Assembly: GCA_016191245.1 (NCBI GenBank)
Contig: JACPOY010000026.1
Coordinates: 1-64,000, forward strand
Length of the DNA: 64,000 nt
Source of the DNA: Gammaproteobacteria bacterium
GTDB lineage: Bacteria > Pseudomonadota > Gammaproteobacteria > Berkiellales > Berkiellaceae
Reading direction: 5' to 3'
This document shows, piece after piece, positions 28,815 to 37,231 of this stretch (the first letter of the stretch is position 1; each line of letters begins with the position of its first letter). The position numbers were made by a program, and so were the translations under genes. The notes under the pieces were generated by a model. That model did no database searches. It had not been told where the DNA came from and was given only the letters and a program-made list of their open reading frames with translations.

Positions 28815-29762
28815 ATGCAAACTAAGTTGACCCTTATTCGAGATGTTAGCGCGTTGCAAAATGCCAGGCCTTGCATTGCGACCATTGGCAATTTTGATGG
28901 TTTGCATCTTGGGCATCAGGCTATCATTAAAAAAGTAGTTACAAAAGCGCAGCAACAATCATGCATTCCAACGGTTATTACATTTGAACCTGCACCACAA
29001 TCTTTTTTGCGTCCCGATAATAAATTTTTTCGTTTGATGAGTTTTACCCAAAAATTGGAAATTTTAGCCGAATGGGGGATCCGTCAAGTTATCTGTTTGC
29101 GTTTCAATCGTCATTTGGCCGGATATTCACCGTTGGCATTTATGCAGCACTATTTAGTGAATCATGCGAATGTGCGTTGCTTGCTAGTAGGGGAAGACTT
29201 TCGCTTCGGCCATCAACAACAAGGTGATGTCCAAACGTTATTGTCATTAGGATCTCAATTTGATGTGGAAATTGAGCCTATCAAGCATGTTCAGATTCAA
29301 AACAACAAAATCAGTAGCACTTTGATAAGACAGAGCTTAGTGAATGGAGATATGGAAGGCGCAAATTCACTGCTAGGTAGAAAATTTAGTGTGAAAGGTC
29401 GAGTAGTTAAAGGCGCCATGCGTGGTAGACAACTGGGATTTGCTACTGCCAATTTACCTTGCAAAAGAAGAGCTTCGCACTTAAGTGGCGTATTTGTAAC
29501 AAAAGTCCGTTTCGATCATAAAACTTATTTGGCAGCAACCAATATAGGTAAGCGCCCAACCGTCAATGGTGAAAATAGAACGATTGAGGCCCATGTTTTA
29601 GATTTTTCAGGAAACTTGTACGGCAAGAAAATTGAAATAGAATTTTTACATAAATTGCGTGATGAAAAACGTTTTGACAGCATTGATTTGTTAATAGAGC
29701 AAATAAAATGTGATGTTGAACAAACACGTCATTTTTTTATTAATACGCCAATGGAAGTATAA
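28815..29762 (+). CDS. ribF: Bifunctional riboflavin kinase / FAD synthetase
   Basis: Makes FMN then FAD (315 aa). N-terminal nucleotidyltransferase with GNFDGLHLGHQAII and later KISSTLIRQ; C-terminal kinase (about 185-310) with GRQLGFATANL and NIGKRPTVNG. Sits 4 bp after murJ, followed 7 bp later by ileS, the conserved murJ-ribF-ileS-lspA-ispH order. ATG start. Confidence 0.96.
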   Translation: MQTKLTLIRDVSALQNARPCIATIGNFDGLHLGHQAIIKKVVTKAQQQSCIPTVITFEPAPQSFLRPDNKFFRLMSFTQKLEILAEWGIRQVICLRFNRHLAGYSPLAFMQHYLVNHANVRCLLVGEDFRFGHQQQGDVQTLLSLGSQFDVEIEPIKHVQIQNNKISSTLIRQSLVNGDMEGANSLLGRKFSVKGRVVKGAMRGRQLGFATANLPCKRRASHLSGVFVTKVRFDHKTYLAATNIGKRPTVNGENRTIEAHVLDFSGNLYGKKIEIEFLHKLRDEKRFDSIDLLIEQIKCDVEQTRHFFINTPMEV

Positions 29763-29769
29763 AGAAAAT

Positions 29770-32610
29770 ATGAAAGTAGAAGATTATAAAGAAACGCTTA
29801 ATTTACCTAATACGGCATTTCCGATGCGCGCTAATTTGCCACAAAAAGAACCCAATATCCTTGCTAAATGGCAACAAATGGATCTTTATAAATTATCACG
29901 TGAGCACAATAAAGGTAAAAAGAAATTTATACTCCATATGGGCCCACCTTATGCCAACGGTGATATTCATATTGGTCATGCGCTCACCACGATTTTAAAA
30001 GATATCATTATTAAATCAAAGGCTTTAAGTGGTTATGATTCACCATTAGTACCTGGGTGGGATTGTCATGGTTTGCCGATTGAAGTGAATGTTGAGAAAA
30101 AAGTTGGCGTTGTTAACGATAAAGTGAGCGCAAAAGAATTTCGCACATTATGCAGAGAATATGCGCAAAGCCAGATTGATTTACAAAAAGCTTCCTTTAT
30201 TCGTTTAGGTATTTTAGCGGATTGGGAACATCCTTATAAAACAATGGATTTTCATTATCAAGCGGACATCGTACGCTCTGTTGGTAAAATTTTATCCAGG
30301 GGATATATTCACCAAGGTGCAAAACCTGTTCATTGGTGTGTCAATTGTGGTTCATCTTTGGCAGAAGCTGAAGTTGAATATCAAAATAAAACTTCCCCTG
30401 CTATTGATGTATGTTTTCGTGTGAAAGATACAGGGCATTTTCTGAAAGCTATTTTGGGTGAAAATAAACCTGAAGTAAAAAATATTGCTTTTGTTATTTG
30501 GACAACGACACCTTGGACATTACCTGCAAATCAAGCGGTAGCTTTGCACCCTGATTTAGCTTATGTGCTCGTGAAAGCAAAGCTCAATGAATCAGTAGAA
30601 GCGCTTTGTGTACTTAAAGATTTGCTTGAAAATTGTATGTCACGTTATGAATGTACCGATTACGAAGTGATTGCGACCTTTCAAGGCAAACAAGTCGAAA
30701 AGCATCTTTTGCAACATCCATTTTTTGATAGATTAGTACCATTGGTATTAGGTGAACATGTTACCACAGATGCAGGGACGGGGGCTGTTCATACTGCACC
30801 TGCTCATGGTCTTGAAGATTATTTAGTGGGTGTACATTATGGTTTGAAAGTTGAAACCGAAGTCGATAGCAAAGGTTGCTTTTTTAAAGAAGTGCCACTC
30901 GTTGGTGGACTTCATGTGTTCAAAGCCAATGACAAAATCATTGAAATTTTAAAAGAAAGCCATAATTTACTTCATGCGACGACACTTTCTCATAGTTATC
31001 CGCATTGTTGGCGCCATAAAACACCATTGATTTTTCGTGCCACCCCACAATGGTTTATCAGCATGCAAGCGCATCAATTGCGCCAGAAGACATTACAAGC
31101 TATCGAAGATATTCAATGGTTGCCAACATGGGGACAATCTCGCATGGCTTTAATGATAGAAGGACGCCCTGATTGGTGTATCTCTCGTCAAAGAACCTGG
31201 GGCGTGCCTTTACCATTTTTGTTACATAAAGACACAGATAAACTGCATCCAAATATGCTTGAAATTATCGACATCGTTGCCAAAAAGATGGAAACAGATG
31301 GCGTCGAAGCTTGGCATGATTTAGATATCAATGAACTCCCCTTTAGTGATATGACGCATTATCGCAAGTCAACCGATATCTTAGATGTATGGTTTGATTC
31401 TGGTGCAAGCCATGAAGCAGTACTCAAAGCAAGAGAGGAATTGCAGTTTCCAGCTGATATTTATTTAGAAGGTTCTGATCAACACAGAGGTTGGTTTCAA
31501 ACATCGTTACTCAATAGTATGGCGATGCAAGATGTTGCGCCATACAAGTGTGTGTTGACGCATGGTTTTACAGTAGATGCGCAAGGGCGCAAAATGTCTA
31601 AATCTCTGGGGAATGTTGTGGCTCCTGATAAAGTGATTAAAACGTTGGGCGCAGATATTTTACGCTTGTGGGTCGCATCAACAGATACAAAGGGTGAAAT
31701 CCACGTTTCCGATGAAATTTTAAATCGTATGGCAGATGCTTACAGGCGTATTCGCAATACAATGCGATTTTTATTAGCGAATTTGGATGGTTTTGATCCG
31801 GAGCAACATCTTGTTCCAGTTTCAGAACTTTTATTAATTGACGGTTGGATTTTGGATGCCGCAGCAAAATTACAACAAGAAATCATAGAGTCATATGATA
31901 CTTATCAATTCCATAATATCTATCAAAAAATCCAAAATTTCTGCGTCGTTGAATTAGGAAGTTTTTATCTTGATGTAATCAAAGATAGGCAATACACAAC
32001 CAAGAAGAATGGCCATCCACGACGTTCTGCTCAGACAGCTATGTATCATATTGCGCACATGTTAGTGCGTTGGATTGCGCCGATCTTAAGTTTTACTGCA
32101 GAAGAAATGTGGGAACTTTTGCCTGGCGCTAAAGAGCATTCTGTTTTTCTAACAGAATGGGCTGATAATACCGTTCTTTCTTCAACACCTAAAGGAGAAA
32201 TTCTCACAAGTGCTTTTTGGCAAACAGTGATGATGGTAAGAAATCGGGTGAATAAAGCGCTTGAAAGTCAACGAGCTCTAGGAAAGATTGGCGCGCCTTT
32301 AGATGCAGAAGTAATACTTTATGCACATGATGATTTATATAATATATTGAGTAAATTAGGTGACGAGTTACGTTTTGCGTTAATCACTTCTAGTGCAGAA
32401 TTGAAGCCTCTATCTGAAAAGCAGGATGCCATTGCTACTGAAATGGAAGGGCTATGGCTACAAGTTAAGCCCAGCACAAACGAAAAATGTGTTCGTTGTT
32501 GGCATCATAGACCTGATGTAAATAAGAATCCTGAATATCCTCAAATATGTGGACGATGCGTTAAAAATGTTGACCCTCAACATAAAGGCGAAGAAAGGCA
32601 TTTTGTTTAA
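29770..32610 (+). CDS. ileS: Isoleucyl-tRNA synthetase
   Basis: Class I aminoacyl-tRNA synthetase (946 aa) with editing domain. HIGH motif in GDIHIGHAL, KMSKS in RKMSKSLGN, CP1 editing segment with TTPWTLPANQA and GTGAVHTAPAHG, and a C-terminal zinc finger (CVRCWHHRP, then CGRC). Start ATG at 29770, just after the ribF stop; the longer in-frame reading from 29710 would overlap ribF. Bacterial-type enzyme, hence expected to be mupirocin-sensitive (inference). Confidence 0.97.
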   Translation: MKVEDYKETLNLPNTAFPMRANLPQKEPNILAKWQQMDLYKLSREHNKGKKKFILHMGPPYANGDIHIGHALTTILKDIIIKSKALSGYDSPLVPGWDCHGLPIEVNVEKKVGVVNDKVSAKEFRTLCREYAQSQIDLQKASFIRLGILADWEHPYKTMDFHYQADIVRSVGKILSRGYIHQGAKPVHWCVNCGSSLAEAEVEYQNKTSPAIDVCFRVKDTGHFLKAILGENKPEVKNIAFVIWTTTPWTLPANQAVALHPDLAYVLVKAKLNESVEALCVLKDLLENCMSRYECTDYEVIATFQGKQVEKHLLQHPFFDRLVPLVLGEHVTTDAGTGAVHTAPAHGLEDYLVGVHYGLKVETEVDSKGCFFKEVPLVGGLHVFKANDKIIEILKESHNLLHATTLSHSYPHCWRHKTPLIFRATPQWFISMQAHQLRQKTLQAIEDIQWLPTWGQSRMALMIEGRPDWCISRQRTWGVPLPFLLHKDTDKLHPNMLEIIDIVAKKMETDGVEAWHDLDINELPFSDMTHYRKSTDILDVWFDSGASHEAVLKAREELQFPADIYLEGSDQHRGWFQTSLLNSMAMQDVAPYKCVLTHGFTVDAQGRKMSKSLGNVVAPDKVIKTLGADILRLWVASTDTKGEIHVSDEILNRMADAYRRIRNTMRFLLANLDGFDPEQHLVPVSELLLIDGWILDAAAKLQQEIIESYDTYQFHNIYQKIQNFCVVELGSFYLDVIKDRQYTTKKNGHPRRSAQTAMYHIAHMLVRWIAPILSFTAEEMWELLPGAKEHSVFLTEWADNTVLSSTPKGEILTSAFWQTVMMVRNRVNKALESQRALGKIGAPLDAEVILYAHDDLYNILSKLGDELRFALITSSAELKPLSEKQDAIATEMEGLWLQVKPSTNEKCVRCWHHRPDVNKNPEYPQICGRCVKNVDPQHKGEERHFV

Positions 32611-32618
32611 GATATAAG

Positions 32619-32662
32619 ACCCTCACCCTAACCCTCTCCCGCAAGGGGAGAGGGGATAAGAA
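32619..32662 (-). repeat. REP-like repeat, copy 5
   Basis: Best-preserved copy: CCCTCACCCTAACCC, palindrome CTCCCGCAAGGGGAG, GGGGATAAGAA. It lies inside the ileS-lspA gap of an otherwise tight operon, so it may modulate mRNA stability or expression of lspA and ispH. Confidence 0.88.
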
Positions 32663-32691
32663 GAACGGGAAAATCCGTGGAAGGAAAAAAT

Positions 32692-33192
32692 ATGATAGGT
32701 GCAACAGCTATGTCAACAGAAAAAAAACTACCAGGGCTCAAATGGTTTTGGTTTTTACCCTTGTATTTTGCATTAGATGTTGGCAGCAAATGGTTAGTTT
32801 TACAAAAGTTATCGTTAGGAGAAAGTACACAAGTTTTCTCCTGGCTTAACTTTACCTTAGCTTATAATCGTGGCATTGCATTTAGTTTGCTCAGCAATCA
32901 TGAACTGATTGGAAAGATTTTTTTAATTTCATTTATCGTTGTAATTTGTATAGGGGTGGCGGTGTGGTTAGCTAAAACTCCTACCAATGATAAGTGGTCC
33001 GGATTCTCTTTAAGTTTGATCTTAGGGGGAGCTTTAGGGAATTTATTTGATAGACTCTATTATGGTTATGTCATCGATTTTATTGATTTTCATATTCAAC
33101 ATTGGCATTGGTACACTTTTAATCTTGCCGATTGTTTTATTACCATTGGTGCGATAATGAGCATCAAAACTGTTTTACTTTCATCTGAATAA
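32692..33192 (+). CDS. lspA: Lipoprotein signal peptidase (signal peptidase II)
   Basis: Inner membrane aspartyl protease that removes lipoprotein signal peptides (166 aa, four helices). Catalytic D120 in GNLFDRL and D147 in FNLADCFI; substrate-facing LAYNRGIAFS. Start ATG at 32692 has GGAAGGA seven bases upstream; GTG at 32677 and ATG at 32710 are alternatives. Pal and the Sel1 protein of this window would be clients. The fkpB gene normally found between lspA and ispH is absent here. Confidence 0.95.
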   Translation: MIGATAMSTEKKLPGLKWFWFLPLYFALDVGSKWLVLQKLSLGESTQVFSWLNFTLAYNRGIAFSLLSNHELIGKIFLISFIVVICIGVAVWLAKTPTNDKWSGFSLSLILGGALGNLFDRLYYGYVIDFIDFHIQHWHWYTFNLADCFITIGAIMSIKTVLLSSE

Positions 33193-33201
33193 GAGGCAAT
33201 T

Positions 33202-34197
33202 ATGCAGTCAATTCCTCCATCTGTTACACTTCTTTTGGCAAATCCACGCGGGTTTTGTGCTGGTGTTGAACGGGCGATTGATATCGTAGAAGCCGCAATC
33301 GAAAAATTTGGTGCGCCCATTTATGTGCGTCACGAGGTGGTTCATAATCGTTTTGTGGTGGACAGTTTAAAGGCAAGGGGAGCCATTTTCGTTGACGATT
33401 TAAGTGATATTCCAGATAACAGTATTGTTATTTTTAGTGCTCATGGGGTATCTCAACAAGTGCGCGAGGAAGCTGCGGCCAGGCATTTTACAGTAGTCCT
33501 TGATGCAACTTGCCCCTTAGTGACAAAAGTCCATATGGAAGTAGTGCGTCAAAGCAAAAAAGGCCATGAATGTATTTTAATTGGTCATGCTGGGCATGCT
33601 GAAGTAGAGGGTACTTTAGGCCAATATAAAAATCCAGAAGGTGGCATTTATTTGGTAGAAGATCTGGAAGATGTTGAAAATCTAGAAGTGAAAGATCCTG
33701 CCAACCTTTGTTATGTCACACAAACAACGCTTTCTGTTGATGAAACAGTACGCATCATTGATGCTCTTAAGATTAAGTTTGAGCATATCAAAGGACCTAG
33801 ACGCGATGATATTTGCTATGCAACGCAAAATCGTCAAGACGCAGTCAAAATTTTGGCCAAACAAAGTGATGTCGTATTGGTGGTGGGTTCCGTCAATAGT
33901 TCTAACTCCAGTCGTTTACGTGAATTATCCGAAAATTTAGGAACACCTGCATTTTTGTTAGATAAACCAGAATTGATAGATTGGACGTGGTTTAAAGAAG
34001 CAAAAAATATTGGTATTACAGCAGGGGCTTCTGCGCCAGATATCCTTGTGAAGCAAGTGATTAAAGCCTTAGAAGATAATCTGCCGGTGAGTGAAATTAA
34101 AGAAATCACGGGTATTGAAGAAAATATTTCGTTCTCGATGCCGCGTGAATTGCGTGAAGTGAAGATCACCAATTATTTCAAAGAAGAAGTGAACTAA
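33202..34197 (+). CDS. ispH: 4-hydroxy-3-methylbut-2-enyl diphosphate reductase
   Basis: Last step of the MEP isoprenoid pathway: iron-sulfur enzyme giving IPP and DMAPP (331 aa, slightly longer than the usual 310-316). Cluster ligands C19 (NPRGFCAGV), C104 (DATCPLVTK) and C205 (DDICYATQ); substrate Glu in the VNSSNSSRL / TAGASAPD region. Follows lspA by 9 bp. Supplies precursors for IspB in this window. Confidence 0.96.
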   Translation: MQSIPPSVTLLLANPRGFCAGVERAIDIVEAAIEKFGAPIYVRHEVVHNRFVVDSLKARGAIFVDDLSDIPDNSIVIFSAHGVSQQVREEAAARHFTVVLDATCPLVTKVHMEVVRQSKKGHECILIGHAGHAEVEGTLGQYKNPEGGIYLVEDLEDVENLEVKDPANLCYVTQTTLSVDETVRIIDALKIKFEHIKGPRRDDICYATQNRQDAVKILAKQSDVVLVVGSVNSSNSSRLRELSENLGTPAFLLDKPELIDWTWFKEAKNIGITAGASAPDILVKQVIKALEDNLPVSEIKEITGIEENISFSMPRELREVKITNYFKEEVN

Positions 34198-34222
34198 AAA
34201 ATGCGAGCTCGAAAGCTCGCAT
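34195..34222 (-). terminator. Terminator between ispH and the repeat-protein gene
   Basis: Perfect stem ATGCGAGCT / AGCTCGCAT with loop CGAA. On the minus strand it is followed by a T run (A run at 34196-34201), so it mainly terminates the leftward gene ending at 34226. Confidence 0.85.
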
Positions 34223-34225
34223 GTA

Positions 34226-35485
34226 TTACATACAGAGTACGGGGATGTTTTGCGTAGCTTCTTCATCTATCGCATGATTAGTTGCCATTACAGACGGTTC
34301 TCTGTTTACTTCTTGTGTTGCTAATTTAGCAAATTTGGCATATCCAAATAGTACTGACCGAGTGCTTTCTGGTAACGAATCGGTTAAGAGTCTAATACGT
34401 TCTTGTCTTTGTTGTGCAACAACTTCCCTCGTAGAGCTCATACTCTCTTGATTTGATTCAATAGCAGTCTCCGTGGTTGTTTCAGCTTCAGTGGTTGCAG
34501 CAAGTTCTGTGGTTGCTTCAGGTTCAGTGGTTGCAGCAGGTTCAGTCGTTGCAGCAGGTTCAGTGGTTGCAGCAGCTTCAGTGGTTGCAGCAGCTTCAGT
34601 GGTTGCAGCAGCTTCAGTGGTTGCAGCAGCTTCAGTGGTTGCAGCAGCTTCAGTCGTTGCAGCAGCTTCAGTGGTTGCAGCAGCTTCAGTGGTTGCAGCA
34701 GCTTCAGTGGTTGCAGCAGCTTCAGTGTCAGTGGTTGCAGCAGCTTCAGTGGTTGCAGCAGCTTCAGTGGTTGCAGCAGGCTCAAAAGCGACAGCTTCAG
34801 ATGCTACCGCGGGCGTTGCCCAATGCTGATAGAGATTATAAATAGCATTACCTAATCTTTTAAAGAATGATTGGTTTGCTATTGATGATTTAATATTGGA
34901 CTCTTCAATTATCTCTTCAAAAGACTCTTCATCTGTACCATCAACTTGTTGATCGTCGTTGAATGTGACACGCTGAGTCTCGATCTCAGGTGTGAGTGAT
35001 CCAAAATATGGGACCGCGGATTCAAAAATTTCACTTGCTTGCCTTCTGCTTGCTTCAACTTCCCTAAGTAGATGTTGCCTAAATTCAACATTTTGAGTTG
35101 CATAGGGGCTACTTCCCTTCGAAAGATTAGTTTTTAAGACATATTTAATTGCATTGAAAAGACCACGTTTCGTATTTGGTGCTTCAACAATCAGAGCGCT
35201 TATTTCAGCCCTTTGTTTGGTATCCTCAGTTGAAGGATCAAAAACTGGTTCCGTAATTTGATCGCCAACATAATTTTTAATCTCTTCTTCAATTTGCTCT
35301 TTCGCAAGATCATAGATATTTGATTTTCGCTGATAAAATCTCCAATTTGGTTCATCATAGCTACCCGCATGCTGTTGTTGGTAACTTGAAGAGTCAGCTG
35401 CTGTAGAATAACTTGCAAAGTGAGCATAAGCTTGGGCTCTGCCGTACTGTCTTGTTGCTATTAAAAACGCTGGACATAGTGTCAT
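34226..35485 (-). CDS. Orphan protein with hexapeptide (E-A/P-A-A-T-T) tandem repeats
   Basis: Not recognised (419 aa). Residues about 1-215 are polar and helical (for example LAKEQIEEEIKNYVGDQ, EFRQHLLREVEASRRQASEIFES) and end in an acidic stretch (DGTDEESFEEIIEESN). Residues about 240-340 consist of around 16 hexads, mostly EAAATT, with EPAATT at both ends, and one dipeptide DT insertion. The tail (about 345-419) is polar again with RQERIRLLTDSLPESTRSVLFG. It has no clear signal peptide and no membrane helix. It is inserted between ispH and pilE, which are neighbours in related bacteria. A surface, secreted or effector role is possible; none is proven. Start ATG with GGGGTAG upstream. Confidence 0.7.
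   Translation of the reverse strand: MTLCPAFLIATRQYGRAQAYAHFASYSTAADSSSYQQQHAGSYDEPNWRFYQRKSNIYDLAKEQIEEEIKNYVGDQITEPVFDPSTEDTKQRAEISALIVEAPNTKRGLFNAIKYVLKTNLSKGSSPYATQNVEFRQHLLREVEASRRQASEIFESAVPYFGSLTPEIETQRVTFNDDQQVDGTDEESFEEIIEESNIKSSIANQSFFKRLGNAIYNLYQHWATPAVASEAVAFEPAATTEAAATTEAAATTDTEAAATTEAAATTEAAATTEAAATTEAAATTEAAATTEAAATTEAAATTEAAATTEPAATTEPAATTEPEATTELAATTEAETTTETAIESNQESMSSTREVVAQQRQERIRLLTDSLPESTRSVLFGYAKFAKLATQEVNREPSVMATNHAIDEEATQNIPVLCM
34472..34785 (-). repeat. 18-bp in-frame tandem repeat array
   Basis: About 16 units of an 18-bp repeat (plus-strand form GCTTCAGTGGTTGCAGCA), several neighbouring units identical, coding for the EAAATT hexads. Identity among units suggests recent expansion by slippage; unit loss or gain keeps the frame. 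Confidence 0.9.
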
Positions 35486-35683
35486 TTTTCTACCCCGTAT
35501 GAGAATGTCTAATTTATGTGTGATAGTATACTGGCTTAATTGTCCGAAAATAATCAGAAAAATTCTTATATTTTAGTCACAAATATATATAACTAATTGA
35601 TTTTTAATAAAAATATAAACTAGAAGCTATCAAGCCATGATGAACGGTTGAAAAGAAAGGGCTAAGCGAGGGGTTTGAGGTTT

Positions 35684-36094
35684 TTATTCCCAACAAGTTC
35701 CAGGATTTGGCGTTTTTACATTGGTATTGGTAATGGAGAGAGCGCCACAGGTCGTATCACTGGCTTGAGGGCTGCCGACGACAGGAGTTGCCGTCAATGT
35801 ATAAGAAGACGCATTGGAAGCTGAAACAGAGACAGTGTAATAGCCTTGCTGAGAAAGATTTGTGATCCCTAAAACAGTAGGATTTGCGCCGACGTAGGTA
35901 TTGTTCTCTGTAAAGTAATGTTCCATGAGTCCTGACATATTTAATAGAGCTGCTTGTCCATCAGCACGTCTTGAGGCGATCATTTGATCTTGATAAGCAG
36001 GGTAAGCAATAGCTGCTAAAATCCCAACGATAGTAACGACTATCATGAGCTCAATTAAATTGAAACCACGATTATTTTTAAACATCATTCTCAT
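35684..36094 (-). CDS. pilE: Type IV minor pilin PilE
   Basis: 136-aa prepilin: short basic leader ending NNRG, then [24 protein letters not shown] with Glu5, cut and N-methylated by PilD. The C-terminal part has a Cys pair (TTCGALS ... GTCWE), the usual D-region disulfide. It is the distal gene of the minor-pilin operon; its ATG overlaps the stop of the upstream PilW-like gene (ATGA). Minor pilins prime pilus assembly with PilY1. Confidence 0.92.
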   Translation of the reverse strand: MRMMFKNNRGFNLIELMIVVTIVGILAAIAYPAYQDQMIASRRADGQAALLNMSGLMEHYFTENNTYVGANPTVLGITNLSQQGYYTVSVSASNASSYTLTATPVVGSPQASDTTCGALSITNTNVKTPNPGTCWE

Positions 36095-36909
36095 GGCATG
36101 CCTCTTGCGCTGTGTATTTCAGACATTGACAATTCTTTTGGACTACTACTAAGACCCTTTATCGGAATCGTTGTGGTATAGACTTTTCGTAATAGATGAT
36201 CATTGAACGGGCCAAGTTCAACATCTTGCAATGTATAGTATTTGGTGTCAAAAATAGGGTTTGCATTCTCAGGTGTGCGTAATAAAAGACTAATTTTAAT
36301 ATTTATCACGCGGCTTAAAGATAATTCAGGAAAATCTGCAGCGACATAACGGTTAACAATACCATCATTGTCGGTATCTTCACCATATCGAATTCTCATT
36401 GCTTCAACACCCTCTATGAGTATATCGATATTTTGAATATTAGGTGTACCTTTGTCGATAGCACAGCAAGCAAGTTCTGCGTTTTCATTAACAAAAAACA
36501 TACTTTGAGCAAGCTGGTTAGGAATAAGTGGGACTGCCATACAATCAAAATAGGAACTATCTTTCATGACAACGTAACTTACTGAAATCGTGTCGCTACC
36601 ATTCATTGAAGCATTTGTTGCATTTAATATTTGTGCATGTATCGGTATTAATTTAGGAAATTTATCAAAAGTTTCATTTTCGATGAGATTTGAGGATGTT
36701 TGATAAGATGATAGTTTGGACGCTCGGCTTAGGTAATTTTGAGTAAATTGTCCTTTTCGTTGTAATTCGCTTAATGATTTTTCCAATTGAGTATCATTCA
36801 CTTTATTACCAATTAAACTCAGAAAACCAATACATAAGAGAATACTAATGGCAAGAGCCAATAATATTTCAATGATTCCAAATCCCTTTATTTTATCTCG
36901 GAATAGCAT
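36091..36909 (-). CDS. PilW-like minor prepilin (second copy in operon)
   Basis: About 272 aa. Prepilin signal [16 protein letters not shown] (cleavage after G, Glu5 kept), then a large beta domain. It shares with PilW at 41576 the GVE...RYGED.(L/N)..G pattern, the [17 protein letters not shown] stretch and the closing T.P(I/L)...L arrangement, so it is probably a divergent paralogue. In the Pseudomonas order pilE follows pilY2 directly; this gene is extra. ATG at 36909 is preferred over the GTG at 36924; both overlap the pilY2-like gene. Confidence 0.8.
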   Translation of the reverse strand: MLFRDKIKGFGIIEILLALAISILLCIGFLSLIGNKVNDTQLEKSLSELQRKGQFTQNYLSRASKLSSYQTSSNLIENETFDKFPKLIPIHAQILNATNASMNGSDTISVSYVVMKDSSYFDCMAVPLIPNQLAQSMFFVNENAELACCAIDKGTPNIQNIDILIEGVEAMRIRYGEDTDNDGIVNRYVAADFPELSLSRVINIKISLLLRTPENANPIFDTKYYTLQDVELGPFNDHLLRKVYTTTIPIKGLSSSPKELSMSEIHSARGMP

Positions 36910-37225
36910 TTTCTTTAGATCCACTTAATATACGAACAGTTGTTACGACTTGATCGGGCAAAGGCGAATTTTTTGCTTTGTCTAATGGTTGCGGGCCTAA
37001 CGAAAATTCAATTTGTTGGCCAGGCGCAAGCGCAAGTTGATTAATTAATTCATGATTTTTTGAATATACTTGAACACCATCAATGATCCCATAGGTTCTT
37101 TCACCTATTTGGATAGTTTTATCTTGAATATCGACAGCGGATATCATGCCGTTATCTGCTTGCGCTATTTGAATGAATCCAAAACAGCAGCTTGCGATGA
37201 AAATAAATATTACTCGACTCATCAT
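36893..37225 (-). CDS. PilY2-like small exported protein
   Basis: 110 aa with a signal peptide (VIFIFIASCCFGFIQIAQA) and a small beta-rich domain (ISAVDIQDKTIQIGERTYGI). Position just downstream of pilY1 and its size (about 115 aa in Pseudomonas) suggest PilY2, a pilus biogenesis factor of unclear mechanism. Sequence support alone is modest. Overlaps the following PilW-like gene. Confidence 0.65.
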   Translation of the reverse strand: MMSRVIFIFIASCCFGFIQIAQADNGMISAVDIQDKTIQIGERTYGIIDGVQVYSKNHELINQLALAPGQQIEFSLGPQPLDKAKNSPLPDQVVTTVRILSGSKENAIPR

Positions 37226-37231
37226 ATCCTC

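Noticed and set aside
34472..34785. CRISPR-like array
   Set aside because: Units are directly abutting without spacers and lie in a coding frame. No CRISPR array or cas gene was found anywhere in the window.
34473..34845. Long plus-strand open frames over the tandem repeat (Val/Ala/Ser-rich or Leu/Gln-rich)
   Set aside because: Any frame of an 18-bp repeat without stops stays open. The minus-strand frame has non-repeat domains, a ribosome site and a terminator, so it is the gene.
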